Positions 34,796 to 44,517 of a DNA stretch of 64,000 bases are shown here, piece after piece; positions within the stretch are counted from its first letter, which is position 1; each line of letters opens with the position of its first letter. The notes beneath the pieces were generated by a model. It was given only the letters and a program-made list of their open reading frames with translations. It was not told the origin of the DNA and ran no database searches. The stretch is from NCBI RefSeq assembly GCF_029854705.2, contig NZ_CP139035.1:2294001-2358000 (forward strand), given 5' to 3'. This stretch comes from Akkermansia sp. N21116 (GTDB lineage: Bacteria; Verrucomicrobiota; Verrucomicrobiia; Verrucomicrobiales; Akkermansiaceae). The translations under genes were made by a program, and so were the position numbers.

Positions 34796-37700
34796 CTATA
34801 AAGGATTATCTGAATAAATCTGGTAAAGAGCGGCTCCGTCTCCGATGGCCGACTGGTGGTTGCTTCCGTCGTACTGGTCGAACGAATACAAATACCCCGG
34901 CTTGCTCATCAGCGGCAGAATCATGCGCAGCATTTGGATGAAGCGAGGATCGTCCTCCATCATCTTCCCTTGCTCGACGGCATGGCCGATTCCGAGTTCC
35001 TCGTACAGGCGAATCACGGCTTCCTGATAGGAACTGTCCCCCATCCCCGGTGTCCACCAACGGCGCTGGTGCAGAGACATATCTCCAAGTTCCTCCAGAT
35101 AATGGTGGAATGCCATGCGGCGCCAGACATCCAACTCTCCGGGAGACATGTCGCAATCGACCTTCGCACCCCGAAAACATTCCAGAGGAATATAACTGCG
35201 TCCCGGTTCTTCCGGAAAAACCGGTCTTCCTTCCGCATCCAGGAACACGCCATGGTACTGGTGAACGACAAACGGAGCTCTGGCTTCCGGTAAAGGAGCA
35301 TGCGGAATTCCCGGCATGAGACGTACCGTATGCATGGGATCTTCGGGATCCCGGAGCACGCACATGGACCCCGTCGAGGCTTGCAGTTCCTCGGTGGAAA
35401 TTCCTCCAGAATCAGGAACTCTTATACCTGCAATAACCTCCCCGGGAGGCAATGTCCCCCACCGGGACAGCACTTCCGAGAAAACGGGACGGGCCTCCCA
35501 ATCCGTAGAAATCCCATATGGGCGTTCTTCGCCTATCGGCAGGAACAAGCGTTCCCCCCAGACAATACCGGCGGAGGTCGGAACCGGACGGCTGGCAAAT
35601 TCCTCCCGAATCATCTCAAGAGTCCTGAATGCCAACAAGGTTGATGGCGATTGGGTAATCCTGTCCGGCAATGTATTGCGCACGTCCAAGGTATAATCCC
35701 TGCCAACGCGCGGACCGTAGCCGCTCATCACTTTTTTGCCCGTCACGGGCGTGTCCCAATTCCCCGAATCCAGAGTCGGGAATGAAGCATTCGCCTCCCC
35801 CAGTTCCCCCAAAACGGCATACGTTCCATCGCTCCGGGACTTCCAGAGCGAAAGTTCCGGCATGCGTTCCAACTGGATAGACAAATTGGCCAAAAGGTTT
35901 TCTCCGTGATCCAACCCAGGCAGAGCAACCTTGGAGGGTACCGGAGGCAATTCCGTCAGACGAAGTTTCAAATCACCGAGAATATGACCCGGTAGAATCT
36001 CCGGAAGCCTGTTTCCCAGAATCGCGTGTACATACCGTTCCATGGCCGGGTAGTAATGGAATTCCGCTCCCGTCGCATCTCTGTATCCTTCCGCCAGCGC
36101 ATTGAGCAGAGAGTCTTTTCCTCTACCGTCCAATGCCCAAACGCGTTCCGAACGAACAATGTTGTTCATCCCCGTCGAGTCAGCAATCATGCCGGCAAAA
36201 AATCCGGGAAGTCCCGGCTTCTCCCATGTCTTCATTTGTGCCGCATCGACCAGATTTCTAACTTCCCGTGTGTCCATTGCCATAGCCCATCTCCGCAACT
36301 GCTCTTTTTGAGCGAACGTCAGGCTATCATCGGGCACAAATGCACATTCTTCCACGGCGGCTTGCAGTCGGGACATTTCCCTCTTGTCGGGGAATGGTCG
36401 CACAGCCGTGTATTTAAGCCACATAGGTACGGATTGGGGAATGCTGGCATGATCCAAATGAGCCATGTAGTATTCCTTGGACAACTGGGACAATTCCTCG
36501 ACCAGAAGATGGGCATTCCTGGCAAATTCCGCTTCCGGAATCATGGTTCTGCCGCATTGGGCAAGGATCCTGCAGCCTTCATCCACAGGCAGTTGCCCGG
36601 TGGCAAGCAGACGGCTCCAGATAACTTCCGCCTTATCCTCAATCATTGCCAGAGGAGAAAGGTGATCATAGAGGACAATGTTATTCCACAAAATGCCGTC
36701 CGCTCCGAATCCCATGCCATTGGCTGCGGCACATCCCATGTCTCTCACGGGACCGACATACTTGCGGTATATCTCCTTGCGCATCTTTTCCAGAGTCTGG
36801 TTCAAAAGCCCGGTTTTGCTTCCCGTATCATTCGGGGCGATAATAATTTTTTCACCCGGAGAACGGAAGGAACGCTGTCCATATCCGGCTTCTACCAATT
36901 CCGCCACAGCATGCGCAGTAAGCTGCTCATACAGACTGCCTCTGATATTCGGAGACTTGAGCCGGACCACATTGAAGTCGTCCATACGGAACACCATCCC
37001 CTTCTCCACTGCAAACAGCGCCCATTTCCTGGACATGTCCCATTTAACACTACCCTCCGGAGAAAACATGATGGCCATATGAGCCGCCAAATCTTTGATG
37101 GCATACTCTTTCTTGGGATGCCAGGGAGAAAGATTCCCATCCGGATACTGTACCCTGAAGAATTGGGATCTGCTCCCAATCCGCCTTACCGTTATGAAGT
37201 CGGGAGTCAGCATCTCCAAATACTTAACGGCGGGTTTCATATAATCGAAAATTTGGTAAACATTCAATTCTTCCTTACTCCGCGAAATCGATGAAGATAA
37301 AAAATCCTTATGGATTTGTTCCGGCTTCAAACGCAGTTCTCGAAGAGTGAGATCAGCATAGCCATCACGCGGAAGCATGCCACGGATTACAGTCAAGTCA
37401 AAGTCCTGCAAGCCGGGGATCATCTCCCGGAGCGTGCGCGCATGTGCTTTGAGAGACCACGAAATCCGGTTTAACGCCTTCCAATTCTCCGGCATGAGTT
37501 CCCGGACAGAGGAGGGAACGGCAGAGGCCCAGTCCTCGGCAACGACAAGGTAATCCACCATCTGTTCCCCGGATCTCTCGACGGAAGGATCGAAATCGCG
37601 GCAAAGCCCCAGTTTGTCCCGGTAGCTTTCCGGACATTTCCTGTTCAGTTCATCGATCCACTTCGTCATTTCCTGGACTTGGCTGGGAGAGGCATCCTCA

Positions 37701-40132
37701 ACCCATGTACGCCAGAACTTCCTGGTAATATCGTAATCCACTTGGGGAACCGATCGCTCGTCTGCAAGCTGCAAGGCTCCGTCGAGAACGATTGTCTTGA
37801 GCCGGGCTTGCATATTTTCCGTACATTTATCCCATGCCTCCGGTTTGCGTTGGACAACATCGGGGACCAGATCAGGATCCGGATATTTCAACAGGAGCAT
37901 CCTGTAGGCATGTTTGACAAGCGTTTGCGCGGAGTCGTCCAAAAACGCTAACCGAGCCTTCTGCAAATTGGGGTGGAATCCTCCTCCCTCCCGCAAAGCA
38001 AGAGGAAGAACCGACTGGTTCGGATCAGAATTGAGGATGGAAAGGTTCCTCTGTTCGGCCGCCTGTTCTTTCCGGAACCAGTCCGTCAAAGAATGGTCAT
38101 CGGTTTCCTGAAGAAACCTTTTTCCCTTTTTCCGCTGTCCATCGCGACGAACGGTCATGTCCGGCAAACCGGCACGAATCATCCATCTTTCCCTCGCCAC
38201 ATGAATAGCCATGGTTTCATCGGGAGCTTTCCGACTGCCGTACCATAAGTCAGCCAGTTCACCGGAAGGTTTCCATGGCTTTTCGACCGTTACCGGGGTC
38301 ATGTCCATAAAGTCCCTTACTTCATCGGGAGACGAGAACAGGGGTTGTTTGGGATTTTCCAGCAAACAGGCCCATTCATAAGCTTTTTTACCAAGAAATA
38401 CTGTTCCCCAAACCGGACGTGTTGCAATAGCATGTTTCAACATGGAAGTTTGAGTATCCATGTCCGGTTCGCGACGGATTCGATCCGCTATTTTTTCAGA
38501 AATCCCGAATCGTCCTAAAGCTTTCCTGTTGTTGAGAATGCTCTCCGGATTCCTGAAATGCCGCAGCCCGATCTTGCCTGCTCCCAACAGAATGTATGGG
38601 AACATGGTGGCCGCCTCTTTCAACTGGTCGTCCAGAGACAAATTCCTTTCTTTCCAGGCCTCCCAGGGCACGCCGGATTCTTTCCCCGATACCAATGCCG
38701 CAGCTTCCTGGCCTCCATACTGAACCAGCTCTTGAAGCTTGTTCTCAGCAACCATCATCCCCGTATCAAGGGCTATATTTCCCCCTTCTCCGGCTATCGT
38801 ACGGAGCTTCTCTAAAGAGGAAGCCATCCCGCGTACCGACTTGAACGTATGGAAAGCCGTTTCAGCCATTTTCTGTCCCAGCTTCGTCATTCCCAGAGAC
38901 AATAAAGCACTTGCCAATCCGGAACCGGTAGCTCCGCGCATCTGTGCTTCGTAGTCTCCATCCGGGTTCATCTCGCGGGCTTCCTCCATCTGTCTCCCCG
39001 TTTCGGCAATGGACAACAGGCCGATACCTGCCCCGCCGGCAAAAGCCAGTGCTGCCGGCGCGGCATTGTAGGCGCCATCCACGAGCAAATCATCAATCCA
39101 GCTGGCATCCTTGGCATGAACGGGGAACATTCTGTCTTGGGTCATTGCGCGTAGTTCATTGAAAATACGGGCTTTCTCCGCAATTTCATTTCCCTTTTTT
39201 TCTATTTTGGCGCTACTTCCGGGAAAAGCCTTTTCCCAGGAATCTTTTTGTTTTAACCAAAATAAGGCATCAGAATTAACCTTGGCCAGATAAGCATTGT
39301 AGGCAGTGTTCATCAGCCCTCTATTCACGGACCGGGTTATACCTTCCGGTAAAGATACCCGTTCTTTCATCCGGGGAGCCAGCATGCTATAAACCTTCTG
39401 CCTGTCCTCCTCATTCAGAGACTGGAGAACCTCCGTCGCCTTCCCTATATCCGGAGTATGCCACAGGGCTCGCATCAGAGGATTGTAAGCTATCTTTGAG
39501 AGGATGCCTTCGTTCTTGTCCTCTTCGTCCACATCGACGCCCTCATAAAGCATAAAGCTCTTCATGCCTTCCCATACATGGTTGGCGGACGTTTCCAGAC
39601 GTCGGCGGTCATCCCCTCCTTCGTGGAGCCCGCGGCGAATGACCTGTTCAGCGACTTCATGCAAAGTTTCTGGCAGGGAGGCCTTCCAAAAACGTACCTG
39701 TTCATCATCGGTTCCTTCCTGGTTTTGCAAGGCTTTTTCATAGGCTTCGACATACAACTTTCCAAGTTGTTCCCTGTCATTGCGTTTCACCCGCGCTTTT
39801 TCCGACAAGACATAAAACAACTCCCTGTCAGAAACACTCGCACGCGTCCCATTGCCTCCGGCAATTTCTCTCCGGATTTCCCCCCAGTCCGACATGATTT
39901 TCTCTTTGGAATGCCGCGTATGATCCACCGCCCAGGATCGCACGATATGCCCAGCCAGCCGTTCCTCATCATCCTCTCCGGCAGGCAAGACAATACCGGA
40001 AGCTTCACGGACATCTTGGGGAATCGTAGAGACATCACCCGTCAACACCCGGTTCCAGTACTCCTCGCGCTCCATGTCACGTTTCCCGTTCTCGGACTCC
40101 AAGACCGTCATATTTTCATCCGACTCGTTCAT
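34796..40132 (-). CDS. Giant phage internal-virion/ejection-type protein (1778 residues)
   Basis: One uninterrupted frame of 1778 residues with no domain I can name. The first ~330 residues are charged and helical. A single Ala/Gly-rich, membrane-seeking stretch (AAPAALAFAGGAGIGLLS, about 362-379) is followed by more Gly/Ala helices (to ~480). The remainder is soluble and unusually rich in Trp, Arg and Glu, with Pro-rich C-terminal parts. Size, position next to a terminase and a gp15-type gene, and one amphipathic segment are features of T7 gp16-like proteins that pass into the host cell during DNA ejection, or of phage 'polyvalent' proteins. Its ATG overlaps the preceding stop by four bases. 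Function is inference from context. Confidence 0.55.
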   Translation of the reverse strand: MNESDENMTVLESENGKRDMEREEYWNRVLTGDVSTIPQDVREASGIVLPAGEDDEERLAGHIVRSWAVDHTRHSKEKIMSDWGEIRREIAGGNGTRASVSDRELFYVLSEKARVKRNDREQLGKLYVEAYEKALQNQEGTDDEQVRFWKASLPETLHEVAEQVIRRGLHEGGDDRRRLETSANHVWEGMKSFMLYEGVDVDEEDKNEGILSKIAYNPLMRALWHTPDIGKATEVLQSLNEEDRQKVYSMLAPRMKERVSLPEGITRSVNRGLMNTAYNAYLAKVNSDALFWLKQKDSWEKAFPGSSAKIEKKGNEIAEKARIFNELRAMTQDRMFPVHAKDASWIDDLLVDGAYNAAPAALAFAGGAGIGLLSIAETGRQMEEAREMNPDGDYEAQMRGATGSGLASALLSLGMTKLGQKMAETAFHTFKSVRGMASSLEKLRTIAGEGGNIALDTGMMVAENKLQELVQYGGQEAAALVSGKESGVPWEAWKERNLSLDDQLKEAATMFPYILLGAGKIGLRHFRNPESILNNRKALGRFGISEKIADRIRREPDMDTQTSMLKHAIATRPVWGTVFLGKKAYEWACLLENPKQPLFSSPDEVRDFMDMTPVTVEKPWKPSGELADLWYGSRKAPDETMAIHVARERWMIRAGLPDMTVRRDGQRKKGKRFLQETDDHSLTDWFRKEQAAEQRNLSILNSDPNQSVLPLALREGGGFHPNLQKARLAFLDDSAQTLVKHAYRMLLLKYPDPDLVPDVVQRKPEAWDKCTENMQARLKTIVLDGALQLADERSVPQVDYDITRKFWRTWVEDASPSQVQEMTKWIDELNRKCPESYRDKLGLCRDFDPSVERSGEQMVDYLVVAEDWASAVPSSVRELMPENWKALNRISWSLKAHARTLREMIPGLQDFDLTVIRGMLPRDGYADLTLRELRLKPEQIHKDFLSSSISRSKEELNVYQIFDYMKPAVKYLEMLTPDFITVRRIGSRSQFFRVQYPDGNLSPWHPKKEYAIKDLAAHMAIMFSPEGSVKWDMSRKWALFAVEKGMVFRMDDFNVVRLKSPNIRGSLYEQLTAHAVAELVEAGYGQRSFRSPGEKIIIAPNDTGSKTGLLNQTLEKMRKEIYRKYVGPVRDMGCAAANGMGFGADGILWNNIVLYDHLSPLAMIEDKAEVIWSRLLATGQLPVDEGCRILAQCGRTMIPEAEFARNAHLLVEELSQLSKEYYMAHLDHASIPQSVPMWLKYTAVRPFPDKREMSRLQAAVEECAFVPDDSLTFAQKEQLRRWAMAMDTREVRNLVDAAQMKTWEKPGLPGFFAGMIADSTGMNNIVRSERVWALDGRGKDSLLNALAEGYRDATGAEFHYYPAMERYVHAILGNRLPEILPGHILGDLKLRLTELPPVPSKVALPGLDHGENLLANLSIQLERMPELSLWKSRSDGTYAVLGELGEANASFPTLDSGNWDTPVTGKKVMSGYGPRVGRDYTLDVRNTLPDRITQSPSTLLAFRTLEMIREEFASRPVPTSAGIVWGERLFLPIGEERPYGISTDWEARPVFSEVLSRWGTLPPGEVIAGIRVPDSGGISTEELQASTGSMCVLRDPEDPMHTVRLMPGIPHAPLPEARAPFVVHQYHGVFLDAEGRPVFPEEPGRSYIPLECFRGAKVDCDMSPGELDVWRRMAFHHYLEELGDMSLHQRRWWTPGMGDSSYQEAVIRLYEELGIGHAVEQGKMMEDDPRFIQMLRMILPLMSKPGYLYSFDQYDGSNHQSAIGDGAALYQIYSDNPL

Positions 40133-41451
40133 ATATTCGTTTTTTTGTTATCTTGTTTCGCTTGCATGGAGGAAAAATCCACCCATGAAGCCCCCTGTTT
40201 CATCCTTTCTCTATCAATCAACTCATCCGCCTTTTCCCGAGTCGTATCCGAGGGTTCCTGGACAATCGCGTCCATCACCTCATCTTGCATGCGTCTCCAG
40301 GCTTTAAGAGCCACGTCATCGCCGGGAGCTCCCCATAAACCATTTCTATACATGGCACTCAATTCACGCGAAACGTGTTTTCGGATTCCGTCCGGTACAG
40401 AAGCCGTCTTCAGGAAACGTTCATGAAGCGCAACAAAATCGCGACGAGGCAATCCCGCCGTCGCCAGAGAAATCAGAAACTCCGCTTCGCCTTCGCGAGT
40501 CACATTCCTTTCGTCGATTCTTCTCCGCCATTCACACAAGTCCGCCTCCGGTGCCTTGAAACGGACTCCTTCCATCATCTCTCTTCTCTTTTGAGCCTCT
40601 CCGTCCAACAGACTACGTACCTGTTCCGGTTTCAAAAACATCCTTTGTTCTGCATTGTAAACACTTTGTGGATCAAGAGGCTCTCCGTGTGACAGAGCAT
40701 TGGCATAGAAAGCCCCCAGGTGTTCCTTGACAACAAGAGCCTGCTCCGTGCATTTCGCTTCCAAATCAATGGCTTTATCCTTCCTGTTCGAGAATGGGTG
40801 CCGTCCATCATCCAGCTCGCGCAAAGCAACAAGAGGATTCCCAAGACTCTCCCTCTCAATGCCTGAGTCCTTGCCCGCCTGCAAAAGCTCTTTCTTGTAG
40901 GATTCCCCTGCCGAAACAGGGATGAATACCCCGGTTCCTTCTTCCAGTCCTTTCTCCAAAGCCGAAGAATCCCCGCTCCGGGCCGCGACCTCCATACCGG
41001 CTTTCCATGAAGAACGTGCTCGTTCTACCATGCCCAGATGGGCCATTTCGCGGACTTCAATGCCACCCGTTACTCTTAATTGCCGGATGGCTTCATCCAA
41101 ATCCACCCGAGTTGTTTCACTCAGATTTCCTGGAAAATAATCGGGCAGTTTCGTGGCAACGGCATCTTCCCAATCGCGGGAAAAATTCTCATAGTCATTC
41201 CGCGATTGGAAAGCGGCCATCGTTTCCCGATGGAAGCGTTCAAGTCCTTTTCTCACTTCTGCCCGTTCTCCGAGAACCTTCAATTGCTCGATTTTACCGG
41301 TAAGTGCCGCCGAACCAACAACGGCATCGGTTACTCCATCCGCCAGCCTTGATGCTCCCTGGGCCAGGACATGAGCGTCCTGCAGGGGAATCAGTCCCCC
41401 GCCATGTGCACCGGAAGCAGCCATTCCGTAGTCTTGTATGTGAATTGCCAT
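40129..41451 (-). CDS. Phage internal-virion-like (gp15-type) protein
   Basis: A 440-residue, almost wholly helical protein. It begins MAIHIQDYGMAASGAHGGG and QDAHVLAQGASRLADGVTDAV, then SRDWEDAVATKLPDYFPGNL and long charged helices with repeated RxxxR/ExxE spacing. The 'short N-terminal arm, ALAQGxxxLxDG, then helices' pattern is that of podophage internal core/ejection proteins and related uncharacterised phage structural proteins. ATG 41451 has GGAG upstream; the frame continues 31 codons further to 41544 without a credible start. It is translationally coupled (ATGA) to the 1778-residue protein. Confidence 0.55.
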   Translation of the reverse strand: MAIHIQDYGMAASGAHGGGLIPLQDAHVLAQGASRLADGVTDAVVGSAALTGKIEQLKVLGERAEVRKGLERFHRETMAAFQSRNDYENFSRDWEDAVATKLPDYFPGNLSETTRVDLDEAIRQLRVTGGIEVREMAHLGMVERARSSWKAGMEVAARSGDSSALEKGLEEGTGVFIPVSAGESYKKELLQAGKDSGIERESLGNPLVALRELDDGRHPFSNRKDKAIDLEAKCTEQALVVKEHLGAFYANALSHGEPLDPQSVYNAEQRMFLKPEQVRSLLDGEAQKRREMMEGVRFKAPEADLCEWRRRIDERNVTREGEAEFLISLATAGLPRRDFVALHERFLKTASVPDGIRKHVSRELSAMYRNGLWGAPGDDVALKAWRRMQDEVMDAIVQEPSDTTREKADELIDRERMKQGASWVDFSSMQAKQDNKKTNI

Positions 41452-41489
41452 AACGATGGCTCCACATACAACACATTCCCATGACCCCG

Positions 41490-41512
41490 TCATCCCGTCC
41501 AAAACGGGATGA
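41490..41512 (-). repeat. 9-base inverted repeat upstream of the gp15-type gene
   Basis: TCATCCCGT and ACGGGATGA flank a 5-base loop, 39 bases before ATG 41451 on the minus strand and 56 bases past the preceding gene. It may be an operator, leader hairpin or weak terminator; no T-run is seen. Confidence 0.45.
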
Positions 41513-41567
41513 TGACTCATCTCCCCTATAATACAGGGATACAATAAAAATCACGACAGCTTAAAAA

Positions 41568-42521
41568 TCAATAACTTGATACGCGAAATTCAAATTCTTC
41601 CACTCGCCCGCGTTCCAAGCAGGCAGCCATCCAGTCAAAAAGCGCTCCGAACTCGCCACCGACGACCTCTCCCATCTCCGCACCACGTGGCTTGGCTCGT
41701 CCCGCCGCCAGGCGTACAGGCTCCATACCCGCCAGCAACAGAGCACAATGGGCATCGTCTGCGCGAAAAATCTCCTCTGCTCCGGGCATTTCCGCCAAAC
41801 GCTCTTCGGAAACTTCCATGCAGACAACCCCAACTCCAAACTCTGCCGCCAAACGACGCAGCTCTGCCACCTCGCCGTCATCCGGCATTTCTCCCACAAT
41901 GATCAGTTCTCCCGTCTGCGCCCAACATGACGTAGACAAGGCCCGGAAAAATTCTTTTCGCAGGGAATCGGCCTGCGGCATGTAGGCGACACAAACACTC
42001 TGCAACTCAACTACAGGAGCTCCCACCATTCTTCTGCGTTCCAGACCGCTCTTGTCAAAGACGAGGGAAGATCCTTCCCATTCGCCTTCCGGCCAATCCA
42101 CAACTGCCAATTCGGGTTTATTCCACGACGGACCGTATTCACCGGGAGCAAATACGAACACACCGCGTCCGGTCGTATCATACTGTCGTACGACAAGAGC
42201 CAGGGCTCGCGCCTTCATGGATTCCATATCCGTCTGGGTTTCTCCAAGGAACAAAGGCAAAAGCCCCTTAGGGGACATACTTGTGTCCCTCTCCCGGGAA
42301 GGGATACGCAGGTAATACCCCTGTCCTCGCTCCACTTTGGCAATGCCGGAATCAGGCTCCGCCGCCATGAAAGAAAAATGGTAACGCAGGGAAGCATCGG
42401 AATAGTCTCCACCCAGGCGCATGCGGACAAGCCGGATCAACTCCGTCCCCTTGATGGCCTCTTTCGGGTCAGTCGGAAGGATTTCAGGCAACAGTTCTTC
42501 CAGCTGGGATCTTAAACTCAT
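41568..42521 (-). CDS. Winged-helix plus HrgA-like (restriction-endonuclease-fold) protein, probably catalytically altered
   Basis: A 317-residue protein from ATG 42521. Residues 1-75 look like a winged helix (KGTELIRLVRMRLGGDYSDASLRYHFSFM). The middle part resembles the HrgA/COG2958 group, in which a nuclease-fold domain carries a P-D...E-x-K core followed by RxxFFQAxSNSSWA. Here the equivalent core reads P136-E137 in NKPELAVVDW and E172-L-Q174 in VVELQSV, so both the Asp and the Lys are replaced. The downstream RKEFFRALSTSCWAQTGELIIVGE and RRLAAEFGVGVVCME match the family pattern well. It may bind DNA without cutting. Family placement is by eye and tentative. Confidence 0.45.
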   Translation of the reverse strand: MSLRSQLEELLPEILPTDPKEAIKGTELIRLVRMRLGGDYSDASLRYHFSFMAAEPDSGIAKVERGQGYYLRIPSRERDTSMSPKGLLPLFLGETQTDMESMKARALALVVRQYDTTGRGVFVFAPGEYGPSWNKPELAVVDWPEGEWEGSSLVFDKSGLERRRMVGAPVVELQSVCVAYMPQADSLRKEFFRALSTSCWAQTGELIIVGEMPDDGEVAELRRLAAEFGVGVVCMEVSEERLAEMPGAEEIFRADDAHCALLLAGMEPVRLAAGRAKPRGAEMGEVVGGEFGALFDWMAACLERGRVEEFEFRVSSY

Positions 42522-42573
42522 TATCCGAGGTATTGGCAAAAAATGGCATGATGTATCGTTCTGCGTCCGCGAC

Positions 42574-43995
42574 TCATTCCACGGGGAATGGCTGAGGAGC
42601 CGCCGGAGGCACCCAGTTGTCATCAAGGCTATGACCCGATGTATCCACACGGGGCTTGCCGGAAGCCGGTTCGATATCGCTGGCGGGTACGGGAGCCGGT
42701 CTAGCGGCAGGTTGGTATGCGGACGAGGCGGTCTGCCGGGCAGCAGGCTGATCTACCTGTTGTTGAACAGGAGTGACTATTTCCGTCAATTGCTCAGTAA
42801 GCATCTGGCGCTCCTGAAGGCTGTGCGAGGCGGGAAGATATTTGTCCAAAGCTTCTTTTTCCTGCTTTTCCTGTGCCACTTCCGCTTCCATTAATTTCAG
42901 TCCGAGCGGATCGCCGAATCCAAGGCGATTCTGAAGAGCCTCCGGAAGATCGGATGGATCCAAACGTGTAGCCCCTCCCGCATGAACGATCGAAATATAG
43001 GAATCCGTCACACGCTGGATACTAACGTCCAAATAGGTCTTCTTCGTCTTCTCCGTCATGATCGTGTCGAAGTGCAGATTGCGGGCCTTGCGGCGCGTAT
43101 CAGCCTTATAGCGCTGGAAGTAAGAACGCATTTCACCCCGGACCCCTAGAATTTCACGTTCCAGATCACTGATTTTCTTGTTTTTCAGATCGACGTTCTG
43201 TTCGAGGATAGTAACTGCCTCCCCTTTTTCAATCAGAGCCTTGTTGCGAATTTTCCGTTTTTCCACATCGAAGAATTCAAGTTTCTTCTTGTTATATTCA
43301 TTCCGCACCTGCTCGAATTCATTATTGGCCTTTGTCAACGGATCCTCCGGCATAATCTTGGACTGTTCGTAGATCATATAGCCCATACCTCCGACCAGGC
43401 CGATACCCAGAATGATGCAAATATTCCAGAAAAGGACGGAAGAAAAATTGCTTGAAGCCTCAGAAACTTCCGGTTGTTTGTTGCCCGAATCCTCAAGAGC
43501 ATCCTCATCAGAACCTGAAGGGGGCACGGGAGGCGAAGGAGGTTCTTCTGCAGCAACAGGAATGGGAGCCTGAACCGATTTTTTTTCAACTGGAGAGGGA
43601 GAAGAAAGAGCGACTCTCACATCCTCGGACACAGGAGAGGAAGCAACACGTACCGGTTCCTTTTTTACCTCGGCAGCCGGCTGGCGCACAGGAGCTTCCC
43701 GATGAGGAGATGAGGACGAAGAAGATGCTGGTTCCGACGGCGAAGCAGCCATTGCCCCAGTCGATGCTACCGTTTTCCGAGCAATTGTTTGACCACTGGA
43801 GGCAGGCTGGAAGTCAACCTTGAAGAAATTGTTCTTGGGTGCGTATTTGGATTCGCTGCTCTGTTGCCGGGCGGAGCGTTCCTGTTGCGCCTTGGCCGCT
43901 TCGGCATCCTGCCTTGCGATTTCCTTCTCCAGATCGGCCAGTTTTTCCGATGGCTTGTCGAGGAAGCGTTCCTGTAAATTTTCCTTGCGGGACAT
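42574..43995 (-). CDS. Coiled-coil membrane protein with Pro/Ser-rich cytoplasmic region
   Basis: A 473-residue protein of unknown family, from ATG 43995 (an upstream TTG at 44007 is unlikely). The N-terminus is charged and helical (LADLEKEIARQDAEAAKAQQE), then a long low-complexity Ser/Pro/Glu region (about 60-180), one transmembrane helix (about 186-208, VLFWNICIILGIGLVGGMGYMIY), a coiled coil (about 212-300), a small compact domain (TYLDVSIQRVTDSYISIVHAGGA) and a Pro/Ala-rich tail. The compact domain is the only part likely to fold by itself. It follows a small coiled-coil lipoprotein by 19 bases; the two may work together across the envelope. Confidence 0.6.
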   Translation of the reverse strand: MSRKENLQERFLDKPSEKLADLEKEIARQDAEAAKAQQERSARQQSSESKYAPKNNFFKVDFQPASSGQTIARKTVASTGAMAASPSEPASSSSSSPHREAPVRQPAAEVKKEPVRVASSPVSEDVRVALSSPSPVEKKSVQAPIPVAAEEPPSPPVPPSGSDEDALEDSGNKQPEVSEASSNFSSVLFWNICIILGIGLVGGMGYMIYEQSKIMPEDPLTKANNEFEQVRNEYNKKKLEFFDVEKRKIRNKALIEKGEAVTILEQNVDLKNKKISDLEREILGVRGEMRSYFQRYKADTRRKARNLHFDTIMTEKTKKTYLDVSIQRVTDSYISIVHAGGATRLDPSDLPEALQNRLGFGDPLGLKLMEAEVAQEKQEKEALDKYLPASHSLQERQMLTEQLTEIVTPVQQQVDQPAARQTASSAYQPAARPAPVPASDIEPASGKPRVDTSGHSLDDNWVPPAAPQPFPVE

Positions 43996-44014
43996 TTGAT
44001 AAGGCAATTAAAAA

Positions 44015-44359
44015 TTAATCAATGGGGTGGCTTGCGCGGAATTCTTCTAGTTTAAGGCGGAGAGCATCACGCCGAAGCGTCAGAGCTTCAATATATTTAT
44101 CCAAATTCTTTTCCTTGCGGGACAGAATCTGAATATCCTTTTCATAACTCAGGGAAAGTTTGTCGATATGTGGGATAGAAACGACTTTGGCAGCCTCTGT
44201 TTCCATCATCTTGATCTCCTGAAGCATCTCCTGCGTCTGTTTTTCAATCAGTAAAAGCTTCTCCTGTTTTTTCTGTTCATTTTCCATACAGGACGTCAGT
44301 GTACAGACTGCGACTCCTGCCCAAAGCAGTGCCTTGAGAGATGGTTGAAGATAGCTCAT
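44015..44359 (-). CDS. Small coiled-coil lipoprotein
   Basis: A 114-residue predicted lipoprotein. The signal is MSYLQPSLKALLWAGVAVC with lipobox LTSC (Cys24). The mature part is almost entirely one charged coiled coil (ENEQKKQEKLLLIEKQTQEMLQEI, then ILSRKEKNLDKYIEALTLRRDALRLKLEEF). It is first in a pair with the coiled-coil membrane protein (42574-43995), which carries a coiled coil on its other side of the membrane, so a physical link between the two is possible. No family recognised. Confidence 0.6.
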   Translation of the reverse strand: MSYLQPSLKALLWAGVAVCTLTSCMENEQKKQEKLLLIEKQTQEMLQEIKMMETEAAKVVSIPHIDKLSLSYEKDIQILSRKEKNLDKYIEALTLRRDALRLKLEEFRASHPID

Positions 44360-44517
44360 GTCCGTATTATGCAGGAAAAGAACCATGCAAGTCAATCGGT
44401 TGGTCGAACAGCAGACAAAAATCCTTCTAATTTTCTGACTTACTCCTCCTTTTCGAAGCCCCCACCTGAATTTTCTGGTGCCCTCCCCCTCATCTCCCTA
44501 CAATAGCCCTACTAACC

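Noticed and set aside
36026-37294. A 422-codon plus-strand open frame opposite the 1778-residue gene
   Set aside because: The minus-strand frame is far longer and fits the coupled gene arrangement; no motif in the antisense frame.
42521-42650. Extended N-terminus for the HrgA-like gene
   Set aside because: The additional 43 codons lack protein-like character and overlap the 3' end of the coiled-coil gene.
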